Below are positions 36,656 to 49,100 of a DNA stretch of 64,000 nt, one piece after another. Every line of letters starts with the position of its first letter. Position 1 is the stretch's first letter. The notes under the pieces are model-generated. The model saw only the letters and a program-made list of their open reading frames with translations. It had not been told where the DNA came from and did not search any database. Both the position numbers and the translations under genes were made by a program. Source of the DNA: Strigops habroptila (taxonomy: Eukaryota; Chordata; Aves; Psittaciformes; Psittacidae); assembly GCF_004027225.2 (NCBI RefSeq), contig NC_044279.2, positions 50,678,744 to 50,742,743 of the forward strand, given 5' to 3'.

Positions 36656-39334
36656 TATTTAAAGACTAGTATTGTTGGGTCTGTTATTGTGATTTTTGTT
36701 GCCATGTTACCTATATGTCTTCTATTCCCAATATGTATCTTTTCAGTGGAAAGAAATAGAAAAGTTTATTTAGAACAAATTTTTTCAAAGAAGGAAACTA
36801 AAATTGGAAATGTGATGTCCCAACCCCTTTAACTGCTTAGAAGAATCAGAGAATATAGAGAATATTTCCTGGAGTAGGTACCCCTAGGAAGTATTTCAGG
36901 TCAGGTTTGTAAGCAAGCTTAGCAAGGAGCAAGGCAGGCTCTGATCCTAGACATGGTCCTACTCATGTTCTGCCTTACTTCCCTGCATTGCAGAGATTTT
37001 AATTAGCCTCCCGGGGCAACCCCAGAGCTGTTACCACAACTCGGGGAGTTTCATCCTAGTGGGTAAAAATAAAGGGGGTGCCCTGCCTCGCCTGGTCCAG
37101 CAGTGATAGGTCCTCCCCAGCATGTTGAGGCCTTTCAGAAGGTTACTCTGTTAGAGGGGTTCAGTGGGATAGTCTAAGAAGGTGTTTTAGGAGTTTCTAG
37201 CAAGCTGAGCACTCAGAGCCGGCCTTGAGCTTTTGCAGGAAAGCGGCAGGGTGTGAGACTCAGGTGGCCACTGTTTCCTTCCTGTGGCCAAAGAGGCTGG
37301 GTCGTGACCTTGACTAAACATCAGGCCCAGATAATCTGTTGTGCTTTCTGCCTACTGCTCTGAACAGGCGCAGGTGAGGTGGTAGAGCGTCTCAGGTGGT
37401 AATGCAGCAGTGAAACTTGTCACCCAAGCTCCCTGGACTCAGCTTCCTTTTACTGTAGTATGTACTAAGTGGGGGCTTTCTCCCTATGTATATGCATTTT
37501 TTTCAACATACTATCTTTTGTGCATATGTATTTGGCCCATGCTGCAGCAGCCTCGCTTCCCCATGCAAGGTGTCTGTGTCCGGTTATCCGTTACCACCGT
37601 GGCTCAGGGAAGGGTTTGAATATTGTAAAGGTGTTAGGTGAATAAATACATGTGTGTCTTTGCAAATCCTCCCACATGTAGTAGTGCCTTTTTCCACACA
37701 CACCTCCCCCTCTCTCTGGGGGAGTTCAGTTCCCTGTGGAGCAGCTTGGCTTGAGCAGCAGCCACATGCACCACGTGAAGAGATAGCAGCTTGTGCTCCA
37801 CCTCAGCTGCAGGAGGGGAAAGGTGTGCTTGATTGCTAAGATCAGGACTATCTGGAGAAGTGAAAGAGGAGAGGAGGGGAGAGGAAGCAGGAAAAAAAGG
37901 CTTTAAATGGCAAAAACGAGCCTATAGCATGTGGCCGGCATGGGTCATACAGGCTTCAGGAGGCAGCAGGAGCACACACAAGAGGAGGTTCTGGCTGGGC
38001 AGCAGCACAGAGAAGAGGTGTTGCAGGATGGGGGAGTCCCAGACACCAGCAGACAGGAAGGGTCTGCAGGCGCACCAGGCACGACTGACTGTCAGTTACC
38101 CTGCAGCAAACTCAGCCTGGAGCCCAGGTAGGGCAAGTGCATGGATCGTGTTTTGTATAAATTAATTTTTCATCTCTCTTAAATAGTTTTGGCTCATGAT
38201 GTAGGGCAGAGGCAGGAGTGTACTGAGTTATGTGGTTGCTGTATGGCATTATTGTGTTTGTAAGGGAGGACGAATATTAGGGGATTGGTTTTGAGGATCA
38301 CTGCTTCAGGAGGATATACAAAATTTTAGGTTTTCAGGGAGAGTCTCTGGGCATGGTGGCATCTGTTAGAAAACAAGCCTGGGCGCAATCCAAGCATAGC
38401 AGAGAGAAAACTCAGAGATGCAAATCAACCAGTTTACAGAAAACTGCAGAAGAAAGGGAAATATCTGTAACAGTCAAACAACTGCATATAAATGGATTGC
38501 CTGATAGAAAAATCTGAGAGACTGGGGTAGCCAGGTTTGTATCCATTTTCAAGCTCTAAGATTTGCTCCTTGGGGCATTGCATCTGCAAAGCTCTGAGGG
38601 ATCATCAAGCCCCTTTCATTTCTCTTCACCAGGAGAAATGGCTCCAGGGTATTTAATTTCCATATTGCTAATAAAGGGTGCATGTGCTTGTTTTTCCACA
38701 AAGCATAATTGTATCTAAACAGCTGGGAACAGCATTGAGATTGCAGCAGGAATGCTGCCTGCAGATTCATAGGTGTCCCTGTGTTTCCAACTACATATTG
38801 TATTAGGCTGCTAAGCAGCCTCCTTGAGCTTATCTCAGCAACCCTTTCCCTGTGTTGCTGCTGAGAAGCTGTGTTGAAAGCTAGATAACTGCTTTTCTCT
38901 GCGGTTATAATTTTGAAACTCTTGGCACAACTTGAAAAGTATGGAATTGCTGCAGTAGTTTATTTTTTGCATGCTTTCTTCTGTTTCAGCTGCTGGGTTG
39001 CTATCAGCTGGTAAAGCAAGCAGGCAAAACCAGCTTATGCATGTATCGTGCAGTCAAGTGTATCTGTGTATAGTGTTGCGGGTTAGCTAGTGTTCCTTGC
39101 CTTTCACAATGATCCATGGTGTTGTGCTTACCTTGAAAGGTACAGTTTTGAACGCTGGCAACTCTTTAAAGTGGCTTTTGCTTTTTTTAAGTGAAACATC
39201 TTCATGGCCTCCCCTCCCCCCCCAAAACTCCAATCCTACTTGGCTTTGCAATTTAGTAATTTAAAACTATTACATTTATTTTCTGAGTGTCACAGCTTCT
39301 CATGCACATGTACACACTTTTGTGCTTGACTGAG

Positions 39335-39400
39335 GGTGTGTGTGTGCGTATATATATATTTTCATATCTAGGTACACATATATATCGTCAATATATATGC
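39335..39400. repeat. (GT)n/(AT)n microsatellite cluster
   Basis: A short GT run changes into an AT run and a second AT run follows; alternating purine-pyrimidine sequence. Confidence 0.8.
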
Positions 39401-41057
39401 ATTTCTGAATGTATTACTTTTATTAGACAATTATTTTAACGTGGATGCAAGAATTGGTTATGGTGAAAGCTGTTGTTAACAAGTGGGACTAATGAGATTA
39501 AACAAAGTCAGAAATCTGAAGAACTTGCCTTCACTCAAGAGTTCTGGGTAGTTTTATGTAAACTTTCTATAACCTGCCTTTAGTTTTTCTGTATGTTGTA
39601 TGCTTAGAGCCGTAGCATATGCTCTCTTGCAGACAAAACAGAAAGTGAAGCTGGAGGTTTTAGCATAGGCAAAATAGCCTTGTACTGGTGAACAGATAAA
39701 TGAGACAACTGATAGTCTCTTTGATACGATGCATCTGTGTTGGTTATTTTTTCTCAGAAATGTTCAATTCCGTGTACTTTCAGATGAATTTATGGAAAGA
39801 CTATTGGTAAAAGTGAAAATCAATGTCTACTGGAAATGATAAGAAAGGAGTGACTGCAAGTGTATTTAAAAAGTCTGAACATAAAGTAGAACACTAGAAG
39901 TGCTTATGGATTTTTCATTATTATATCAACAGTTAAAAACGGCCATAAATGTCTTGTCTTATAGGCACAGGTACATACTAATGCTCTTGCTTCCCTGAGC
40001 ATCCATGATCAAGGAGTCAGGCACTATGGGATAACTGTAGTCTTTAGTTAGTGGATATCTGTATATAGAGAAATCCAAATTACAAGCAGGAAACCTGAGT
40101 GGAAAGCTGTGTCCTTTTAGGTACAGCCAGCCAAAGCTACATGTTGTTAGCTCCACATTCAGTATTGTCAATACACTCAAATGCATTGTATATTGGCAGC
40201 TAACTCCCTAGAAAATCCATCAATTTTGTTTCCAAAAAGGCATGAGCCAAAGTTTCATATAAAGAAATGGATAAAAGTAGGAAGGGTGGGGGTTTGTTGT
40301 TTAACATGATGTCTATGGCAATACTGGCTAGTATTGAACAATATTTTATTACACTTCACTGAACATTCTGCAGTGCCACCCAGCTCTTTTTCTGGAGTGG
40401 ACACACTTGAAAGTCCTTGATATATGTATCTGTCTGTCTAGTGGGAAGCTCAAATAACTCTTGTTGCGTGCACATTCATTTATCAGAGTTTATTTCTGAA
40501 CTCCTAGAGGGTCCTCTTCTGGAAGATCTGATGAACAATTTCTGTTTTGTTCTCTTTTTAAGGCACCTACATTTAGACAACTAGCACTCTTCATGTGCGT
40601 TTGATTAGTTACAGTACCTGACAGAATTGTGTTTACAGCAATTAAAATGTGCATTAAATTAGTTGCTCTCATATTGCTCTTGCAGAAGTTATGAGCCAGT
40701 AGTATGGCTTACCAGTTCCATTCAGGCATGCTCTACTATTAAGTACTTAGTTTTCGGTAGAAGAATTCATTACATGATAATGTCTGAAGTCTGAGTTGTT
40801 GCATCATATTTCAGTGCTTGATGCAGCAGCACCGGTAGTCTCAAGTGAATGTTGCCATAATTGCCTGAGGGTGCTTGTAGGACCATCACAGATTTGAAGC
40901 ATTTGTCTTCATTTGAAAGTCCAGTTTTGTGGATGTTCCCAGTCTTGCACATATCAAAAACCTGAAAGTTTTAAAATTAAGATAATACTTGTAGGAGAGA
41001 CATATAGGAGTCCCCTTATTTTGCAGTTATAGGTAACCAGTGCTCCAAAGGTGTTGT

Positions 41058-41121
41058 CTTTTTTTTTTTTTTTTTTTTTTTTCCCCTACTGTCTTTTTTT
41101 TTGGGGGGGGGGGGGGCGGGG
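41058..41121. repeat. Poly-T run followed by poly-G run
   Basis: More than 20 T, a short spacer, nine or so T, then 14 G and CGGGG. Lengths are likely unstable or error-prone. On the minus strand it reads as C/A runs. Confidence 0.85.
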
Positions 41122-41955
41122 AGAGGCAGTGAAGGTGATATCACTTGCAGCCGAATGATCTCTACAGGGCAGCTCTCCTCCACAGTCTTGTGGCAAACTG
41201 ACACAATAAACCCTGCTGTTTTGTGTCACAATGTCATACAAGTTGATCTATTACAGTAGATCTGTCTTACAGTAAGATGGAACATAGGTCTTCAGAAAGT
41301 GCAAAAATATTTAAAGAATGCAAAATAAAGAGTGATTTAAAGGAAATGTGAAACAGATTGAAAAAAATTCCAAGCCATTGGTTGGTGGATAAGAGAATTG
41401 GTGAGAACTGCAGCAGAACAGAGTTGTGTTCTGGCAAAGCCTATGCATCTAATGGCAGAGCAGGATCTGAAGTGGCAGTGGAGAGGCTGTGCCTCCCACT
41501 TCCGGATTTCCACTGAGCTGTGAAACTTGCAGGAGTCAGAAGTAAGATGCTGATTTAAAATAATAATTGAAAAAAAAAAAAAAATGCTTTCTAGTGTCAC
41601 TGAGAAACCCTCAGGTTGTAATGTGTGAGCAAGGCCCTACAGAAATCTGGATATAAGCAAGACCACGACAAATTGTAGGTTCACATTAGAATTGTGCTGG
41701 CTTATGTCATGCTAAATGCTATTTTGTTCAGTACAAGGAGAATATGTGCTAAAAGTATACTTCCAGTGTTACACTAGCATTTAACAGCATTACTGATAGT
41801 GGATCAGAATAAAATATGGCATCCCTTTTCAGGGAACAGGCTAACTTAATGATCAAAATCGGAATTGATATTACCTTATTATAGCTTCCTTCTCCAAAAT
41901 TATAAGCTGCTACAATACAAGGGCACAGATTTTAACTCCTCATGTTTGTTGTCAG

Positions 41956-42192
41956 GTTCTGATGCTGTTGGCCCTTTTGCGATAGGACAGCGTCGTTGGA
42001 AAAATCCGTATGCGTATGGGAACCCTCACCTCCCTCTCGCCTTCTCTGAAGATGCCTGTGTTCGTGTATTTCAGTATTTTGCTACACAAAATGACTTCTC
42101 ACATCCATTATCCTGCCCAGCTTCACTTTCTATCACTCCAGTGCCTTCTTACAGCAGTAGTAGTCAAGAAACTTTGAGTCAAGACTCTACAG
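41956..42192 (+). CDS. Candidate internal coding exon (237 nt, symmetric phase 1) of an unidentified gene
   Basis: A clean acceptor, TGTTTGTTGTCAG, at 41955 and a near-consensus donor, CTACAG|GTAAGTGA, after 42192 bound a fully open 79-codon exon with phase 1 at both ends. The peptide starts SDAVGPFAIGQRRWKNPYAY, has an aromatic-rich middle (VRVFQYFATQNDF) and ends in a Ser/Thr/Pro-rich stretch (PSYSSSSQETLSQDST). Two flanking candidate exons have matching phase, which makes a chance frame less likely. I cannot name a homologue. By position it could be a 5' coding exon of ANO4 or part of an undescribed gene. The open frame extends ~90 nt upstream of the acceptor, so an earlier start cannot be excluded. 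Confidence 0.5.
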
Positions 42193-43882
42193 GTAAGTGA
42201 TTATTTCTTTTTTACATGACAGGGCTTAGGTTAATCAGCAGTTTTTAGTGTTAAAGTTAAATAGCAGTTTCTGCTGCCAGACTGCTTTTACTGCTCTTAA
42301 GGAAGGATTAGACCACAGAACTTCATGAAAGAATTTATGCTTATGCCAGGTAATCCTTATTGAAACAATTTGCCTAATGGTTTAAAAAGTATCAGAAACA
42401 AAAAGCATGATGTTCTCTGCCGCAATAATATCATTAGTGTAGTGTGTGTTTGTGTTAAAACTGGCAGACCAACTCTTTGATGAGGGTGGATCTATGGGAG
42501 TGTACGGAGGCATTTGAGGATAGTATCCTCTCTTCTGTGCCTGTCATAAAACTTCACATGATGGAGGATACCCTGAAAAGTCCATCATTTATTCAAAATG
42601 CTGTAAGCACCTGGCTAATCACAAAATAGGATGTACAAGGAACATCCTACTACATCCATGGGAACGCATTTGTGCTCCCACCCTGTTAAAAGGCTTATGT
42701 TGGTAAAAAGCTATTAAGAGAGAGCAGCATGCTGGTCAGCAGCATGATGAGGCCCTTCCAGACTGGGGTTTGGAGGTCTCTCAGGGTCTGCAGGAAAGAT
42801 GATGTTGTGGTGTGAGAACAAATCACTTGACCCAAGTCTACTCCCTTATGTCTCTTGAGAGTTTTTGATCGTGATGATTATAGGAAGTGGGTCATGAGCT
42901 CAGCAAATTTTTCTGGCTGGCAAATGAGGCCCTGATCTATATGCTTCCTAACTGAACCCCTATAATTATATTAATTTTAATTCATGCTGCATTTTTTTGT
43001 GTTGTTAAGTGGAATTAGCAAGGTTCTGCCTAAGTGCCAGGTAGCAGAAAGGTATGTATGAAGAATGGGGTTTTAGTAGATTCAGTACTGAGAAGGGTAA
43101 TGCTAGAAAAAGATTGGTCTAAATATCTAGTGCTGACCTAGTTCTTAAAATTGTAGTAATTGCTGACAACAGTGGCTGAATATAATCTGTAGTAAAAACT
43201 ATAATCAAATATCTCTATTACTTTTGGGGTTTATTGCTGCTTTTTTCAAGCTAGCACATTAATGTGATTTAGAGTAACTGACGTACTGATTACTGCATGT
43301 TGCCAAAAATAATGGACCTGAAACTCTGGCGGTGCTGAAATAAAAAAGAAAAATAATTGATTTCTCCCTTCCCAGAACCTTCTGATGTAATGGTGTATCA
43401 TTCAGAGCTGGTTGGATGCTGATGGTAGCTGAAAGTTCTGGGCTCCTGCACTTCAAGTACCATTCTTAATGCCTGCTCTGATGTTGACACTTGCAATGCA
43501 AGAGTGTTAGGGCAAATGCTGAACAACTCATGCAAGGTTAAATGTTGTGATTTTCATTTATATTTTTTTCTGCTTCCAATTAAGAGCAGTGTAAATCTGC
43601 ACCTCTTGCTCACAATCCAGTGTTCTTTGTATGATCTCTGTGACTATTCTGGCAGCTGAATTTGTATCATAGTATATCTCACCATCTATTTTAGTGATAG
43701 AAATACTGTATCTGCTGTGAGATACTTAATATTTTCCCCATATGAGAAGTGACAACTCTAGTTTTAATTGTGAAATTTTGGGACAGTGAGGTGGTGAGTG
43801 AGCCTTACTGTAATGTTTACAGGCACCTGCCACCTAGAGGTGATGTTGCCAGAGAAGGGGAGAAACGTTAGTTTAAAATAGT

Positions 43883-43954
43883 AGTATAAAATAATAAAAC
43901 TAATTAATAAAAATAATAAAATAACTAATAAATAAAGTAATAAAATAATAAAAC
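43883..43954. repeat. (AATAAA/AATAAT)n A-rich repeat
   Basis: Imperfect repeats of TAATAAAA-like units over about 70 nt. It contains many AATAAA hexamers that should not be read as polyadenylation signals. Confidence 0.85.
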
Positions 43955-45818
43955 TTGTTAAGGAGATGCTAGCACTTCAGAACAATTTTCCAGTTCTAAA
44001 GTATGGATGCATATAGCCACAGGTGTGAGTATGGTGTTAGCAAGTCTCATACAAATGCTATAATTCTTGATCTTAGTTTAAGAATCTACAGGGTCTCTGA
44101 AGAGTTCACAGTGAGATGTTTATAAAAGTATTGAAGCATAGCAGCATGGTGACTGGTTAACACAGAATAAATGTCGATTTCCACAGGGCTGGGAGGTCCT
44201 GGTGCGAAGCATGATTCATAGCACAAGATACGGTCTTCATCCTGAGGATTTAATGTCCCCATTTCTATACCCAATGAAACAATTGATAATCTATGGGATT
44301 ATTTTAAATGTAAATGTCTCCTGCAGCAGAGGAGAGGGTGCTGCATGTCAGAAAGGTTAAGTGTTTCATATGTATTGATTAGAAGTACTTCACCCTATTG
44401 CATAGGCGTATGAGAGTGTCGTCAGCGGCTTCTCTCTGTGACTGAGTGTTGTGTGTGCAAGAGCAGTATAATCCATATTGCCATTATAATGCTTCTAATG
44501 CAAAGATTCCTCAAATTTTTTAAACTTTATCAGTTTTCAGGGACTGTCTTGCCATGATTGAAAACTCACTGGCAGCAAAGATAACAGCTGTTCAGAAGCA
44601 TACAGCATGGCTGTGGAAGCTCAGGCAAGAGTACTGTATCAGCTGAAATGGGGAAATCTCTGGAAAGACAGAGGGTAACTTAGAGGTTGATTAATGAGAT
44701 AGGATATATCTTAAGGTTATATCCAGGCTTATTTATGTCTGAGACTACTTCATCAGCTCATTTACAGGAACTTGATATGCAGAAGAATACCATGTTACAG
44801 GCTTGCTGTGCTGTTTCTTGTGAATTTACAACAAACTATAACGTTTTAATAACAAATTCTTAAAAAACAAACTACGCTAAACCACCAGTATATAATGCAG
44901 ACATTACGTATGTTGTAGTTTCAAAGAATTCTTTTTTAACTGCTAATGGTGGGAAAGTTCTGTCTGCTTCTTACTGAGCAGGGCATGTTCAGGGCCTTGT
45001 AATAAAACTGTTCTTGGGGATGTCTGAGCTTGAATTTTCATGTTCAGAGCAAGAAGACAGTGATGTGGAAAATAAGGCATTGACACAATAAAACTCCATG
45101 TATTAGGATACACAGTATGAAAGAACTGCAGCTAATAGTATTTGGGGAGCAGGTCTTAGTGGGTGTTTTGCATCCTTCTTGGAAATATTATTTTCAATTT
45201 AGTGCTTTTGCTGCTTTGCACCATTCTGACAATGCTTGATGATTTACAGAGTAGTGTCAAATTTTGTCCTTGGATATAGGAGTATAACTGACATCAGAAT
45301 CAATCAGTTTCACTTACACTGGAAGGGAATTCTTGAACTTTTAATATTACGTGTGACTTGAAATAATGTGTTGTGCTAAGATTGCACTGGTTAATAAAAA
45401 CCATGCTTCTGTTGAAAATGGGACAAAACATTATTCTGTACTGATTTTCTAACCTGGAAAATCTTGTGAGGGCATACCAGAGAAGAACGTAGTTTTGATA
45501 ACTACTTCATAACTACCTATCAGTTCTTGAACTGAGCCTTGAAGTGTTCCTGTTGATTAACTTTGTCTCTTCTTATGATCATTATCCAATTCTTAATTAC
45601 CTTGAGCAATATATTCCAGAATATCCAGAAGAATTTCCTAGATAAAATGGAATGAGATTAATAGATTTGCATTGGATAGGAATAAGTCAGGAACTGAACA
45701 ATACCTGTCAAGGTTGTGTCATCTGCAAAACTTGAAACAAATATCACAATTCATTAAAATATTGAATATAGCAAATCTTCCTGAAAGAAATTCCCATTTT
45801 TACCAATAATAATCTGAA

Positions 45819-46130
45819 TCATAGGATCACAGAATAGTTAGGGTTGGAAAGGACCTTAAGATCATCTAGTTCCAACCCTTCTGCCATGGGCAGGGACACT
45901 TTGCACTAAACCATGTCACCCAAGACTCCATCCACCCTGGCCTTGAACACTGCCAGGGATGGAGCGTTCACAAGTTCCTTGGGCAACCCATTCCAGTGCC
46001 TCACCACCCTCACAGTAAAGAACTTCTTCCTTATATCTAACCTAAACTTCTCCTGTTTAAGTTTGAACCCATTACCCCTTGTCCTATCACTACAGTCCCT
46101 AATGAAGAGTCCCTCCCCAGCATCCTGAAT
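45819..46130 (-). mobile_element. CR1 LINE 3' fragment, minus strand
   Basis: The + strand begins TCATAGGATCACAGAATAGT, GGGTTGGAAAGGACC, and ends near CCTCCCCAGCATCC. On the minus strand it encodes the C-terminal end of CR1 ORF2 (DRTRGNGFKLKQ, FRLDIRKKFFTVRVVRHWNG, LPKEL). This 5'-truncated piece explains the 114-codon minus-strand frame here. Confidence 0.93.
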
Positions 46131-49100
46131 CTTTTCTTTCAACCATTTCTGACCTGAAATTAGTGCACCTACATCTAGACTGTATTTCTGTTGTTTGTTC
46201 CTTACAGGGACCTGTCTCTTTGTATGCCAGATCAGCTGTTTTGAAAGCAATTACATTGATTTGCCATGAATTGTTCCAGACAGATCTGTTGGCTGTTATC
46301 ATCTTGTTTTCTTTGAGGTGCTTACAGACAGTTTGATTTATTGCTTGCTTACTAATTTGTCACCATCTCTTTTCAAATATCGATGTTACGCTGATTGAGC
46401 TGTAATTATGTGAAGTACTTTGCTTGCCCTACTCCACGGTTATGGGACCTTACTCCATCTTTACTTGGATGAAGTCCTCCTTATAATGTATTTCGGTTCC
46501 TAAATCCCAGCAAGGTAACTGAAATGTGAAGTAGGCAACTATCTGTCTTTTCTGGGTCTGTGCTTGATCTCTGGTGTGTGAATGTATGGAATAGATCTGT
46601 TCCAGGAGAACTTTTACTCCTGGCAGAGACAGGGAAAATGAAGAGAACTTGAGTCAGCTGGACCCTCTTCAGGGATGCAGCTGGGTCTGTCTTGTAGCTG
46701 GTCAGAAGAACATGCTTCTGGAAAAAACAGTATTCTTATGATTGTGATACACAAGTTTTTGCAAACTTAAGAAGATCTGAAAGAGTGTTCCAGCTTCATT
46801 GCTCAAATCTCTTGGAACTCTGGCTGCAGCTTGAGTCTTGAATTTTGTTTACATAAATTCCTGTGACCTCTCCATTTTATTTTGCTGGTGAAATCACAGC
46901 ATCAGACCTTTCCCTTCTGTTTCTACACTGCAAGATATTGCAACCTGCTGTGATTGCTATATTTGACATGACAAAAACCAAATTCATTTGTTATGTATTA
47001 CTTGATTTGTAAGTAGGTGCATACTTAAATTAATACTTAAATGGATTCTTTCATTCTGCAGCTTCCATATATTTTTTGACAGAGATGTCTTGTCTCATGC
47101 ATTTTTCAAGACCTGTTTTAAATCACACAATAACAGTAAAAAGCTATATAGAGAGATTTGTGACATTGACAACTTTTTAGTAGAGTGTAGGACTCCAGTT
47201 GAATTTATTTCATAAGCTAGATGCAAAGAAAGTGAGTGCAATAGGTATAATGTTAGCTCAATTTTTTAAAATGAATGGTATTTGCCTGCCTAGCAGTTAT
47301 TTGTTCACCTGGGGGAAAAAATGAGACTTAAAAGAATTATAATGTGAATAAGGAGATGATTGAGGGAGACATGACAAGAGTCTTGGGAGGGGGAGTACTA
47401 AATGGAAAGAAGATTAATAGTGTTTTCCCAGTACCGGTTTGGAAATAAGGTTAATATTTTTATGGATGACTTCTGCCTGGAAAGGAGGAGTGCATTGATG
47501 AGATGTGCTGATGGGTCTAAGCTGAGAGACACCATTACTACAGGGGAGAATCTGAATGTCAGGTAAGAAGAAATGGATGGCTTTTGGGAACAGAATAAGG
47601 GAAAACTGATGAAACACAATAGTGCAGGTTTCAAGACTGTGCATAACAGGATTTGATTTTTTTTTATGCCTCCTGTGAGCTGGGAGTCCTCAGCTGGAAA
47701 CAGTAGAGAAAGATAAATCCAGCTACTAATCCAAAGTGTGCTGCAGCTGTGAAAAAGCAAATGGAAGCCTGGGATGTCTCAGGTGAAATATTTGCCACAG
47801 AGGGAGAGATTAAAGTTATTTACTCAAATTGACTGCTTATTTTCAAAAAGGACAGAGGTGTACTGGAGTTTAAGCAGAGAAGAACTACCAGAATGTCATG
47901 GGAGAGAAGAGCTCATCTAGTAAGAGGAGAGTAGAAAAGTTTGCTGGTTTTAGACTAGTAGAACAAAAGCTAGCTAAAAAAAAACAAACCCAAACCCCAA
48001 AAGAGTAGGTTACAGATTCTGTTTATTTAATAATTTAATGTTTGTAAAGTTTGGGAAATAGCTGGTTCTGAAAAATAGGCACCTGATCCCTTCACTTATC
48101 CTGACCAGCAAAGAAACTGATGGGCAACTCGGAGGTGCAGCTGCTGGTGTTAGCACTTAGAGTTAATGGGTTCCAGTTGCAAATCTTACAGAGTTTATGA
48201 GCCCTTCAAAGTAACTCCTGGGGACTGCATACAAAAATGAAAGCCACAAGATGGTGCTGACACTATTTACCATGCTTGAAAGCATTTATAAAGATGTAGA
48301 GTAACATACAGTGGCCTGGGTGTAACCAGACAAAGTTTTCACAGAGCTCAGTGTGTATTAACCTGTAAATAAGCAATAAAGTCAGTGGTTCAGTTTGGTT
48401 TACAGTTTATGGTTATGCACTGATTTTTGTTAAGGAGTCCTAATACACCCTGTATGTTGGAGGGGAAAAAGGGAGGTGAAGACAGAATGAAGGGAACTGG
48501 AAAGGTGATGGTTATTTCTGAGGCTGTACCCTCTTTTTACTTGTCTTTCAGCTGCAGAGGGATTGATGAAATTACAAAATTGACAAGTAGAAAGAAAACA
48601 TCTGTGTTTTCTCTGATTAGAATCCTCATTTGAATTTCTGTGCTCTTCCAACTGCCAATGGCAAAATCTGCTGTACCTACCGTGTTGCTGACTGCATGTG
48701 CTTCTCTACCTATTTTCTTTTTATGGTTTCATCGAGGCAGGGACCATTTTGGGATGTTTGGTGTTTTCTGTACAGTGTCTTAAAAGATAGTGGAATAGAG
48801 ATAAGACTTCTGCAGTTTATGTCTGACTAATAGAGAGCTTCCAGTGAGGTTTATAAAGAAGAAAAATATCATTGCAAAAATTTTACTTGGGACCTCTGAA
48901 CTCAGCTGAATGCAAGAAATGATGCTGCCCATTCACAACTCCATAGATTTAACACAGTGCCCTGACTGCCAACAGCCTGCGTTTGCTACTGTCCTGTCAT
49001 GTCTGCTAACACAGGCATATCGTGTCTCTGTTTGTTATTCAGTCTGGCCATGAAGAGGAGAGGTTTATCTTTCTCGGTTCTTTCATTCAGCCACCAGCAG

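Larger units (their letters stand above)
26864..41955. other. Large gene-poor stretch
   Basis: 15 kb with CR1 pieces, simple repeats and one weak candidate exon, but no recognised gene. It would be an intron if the candidate transcript from 26807 is real. Short open frames on both strands look like chance. Confidence 0.6.

Noticed and set aside
43883-43954. Cluster of AATAAA hexamers as polyadenylation signals
   Set aside because: They belong to an A-rich simple repeat.
45906-46250. 114-codon minus-strand frame as a host gene
   Set aside because: It is the CR1 ORF2 C-terminal remnant (DRTRGNGFKLK, LDIRKKFF).
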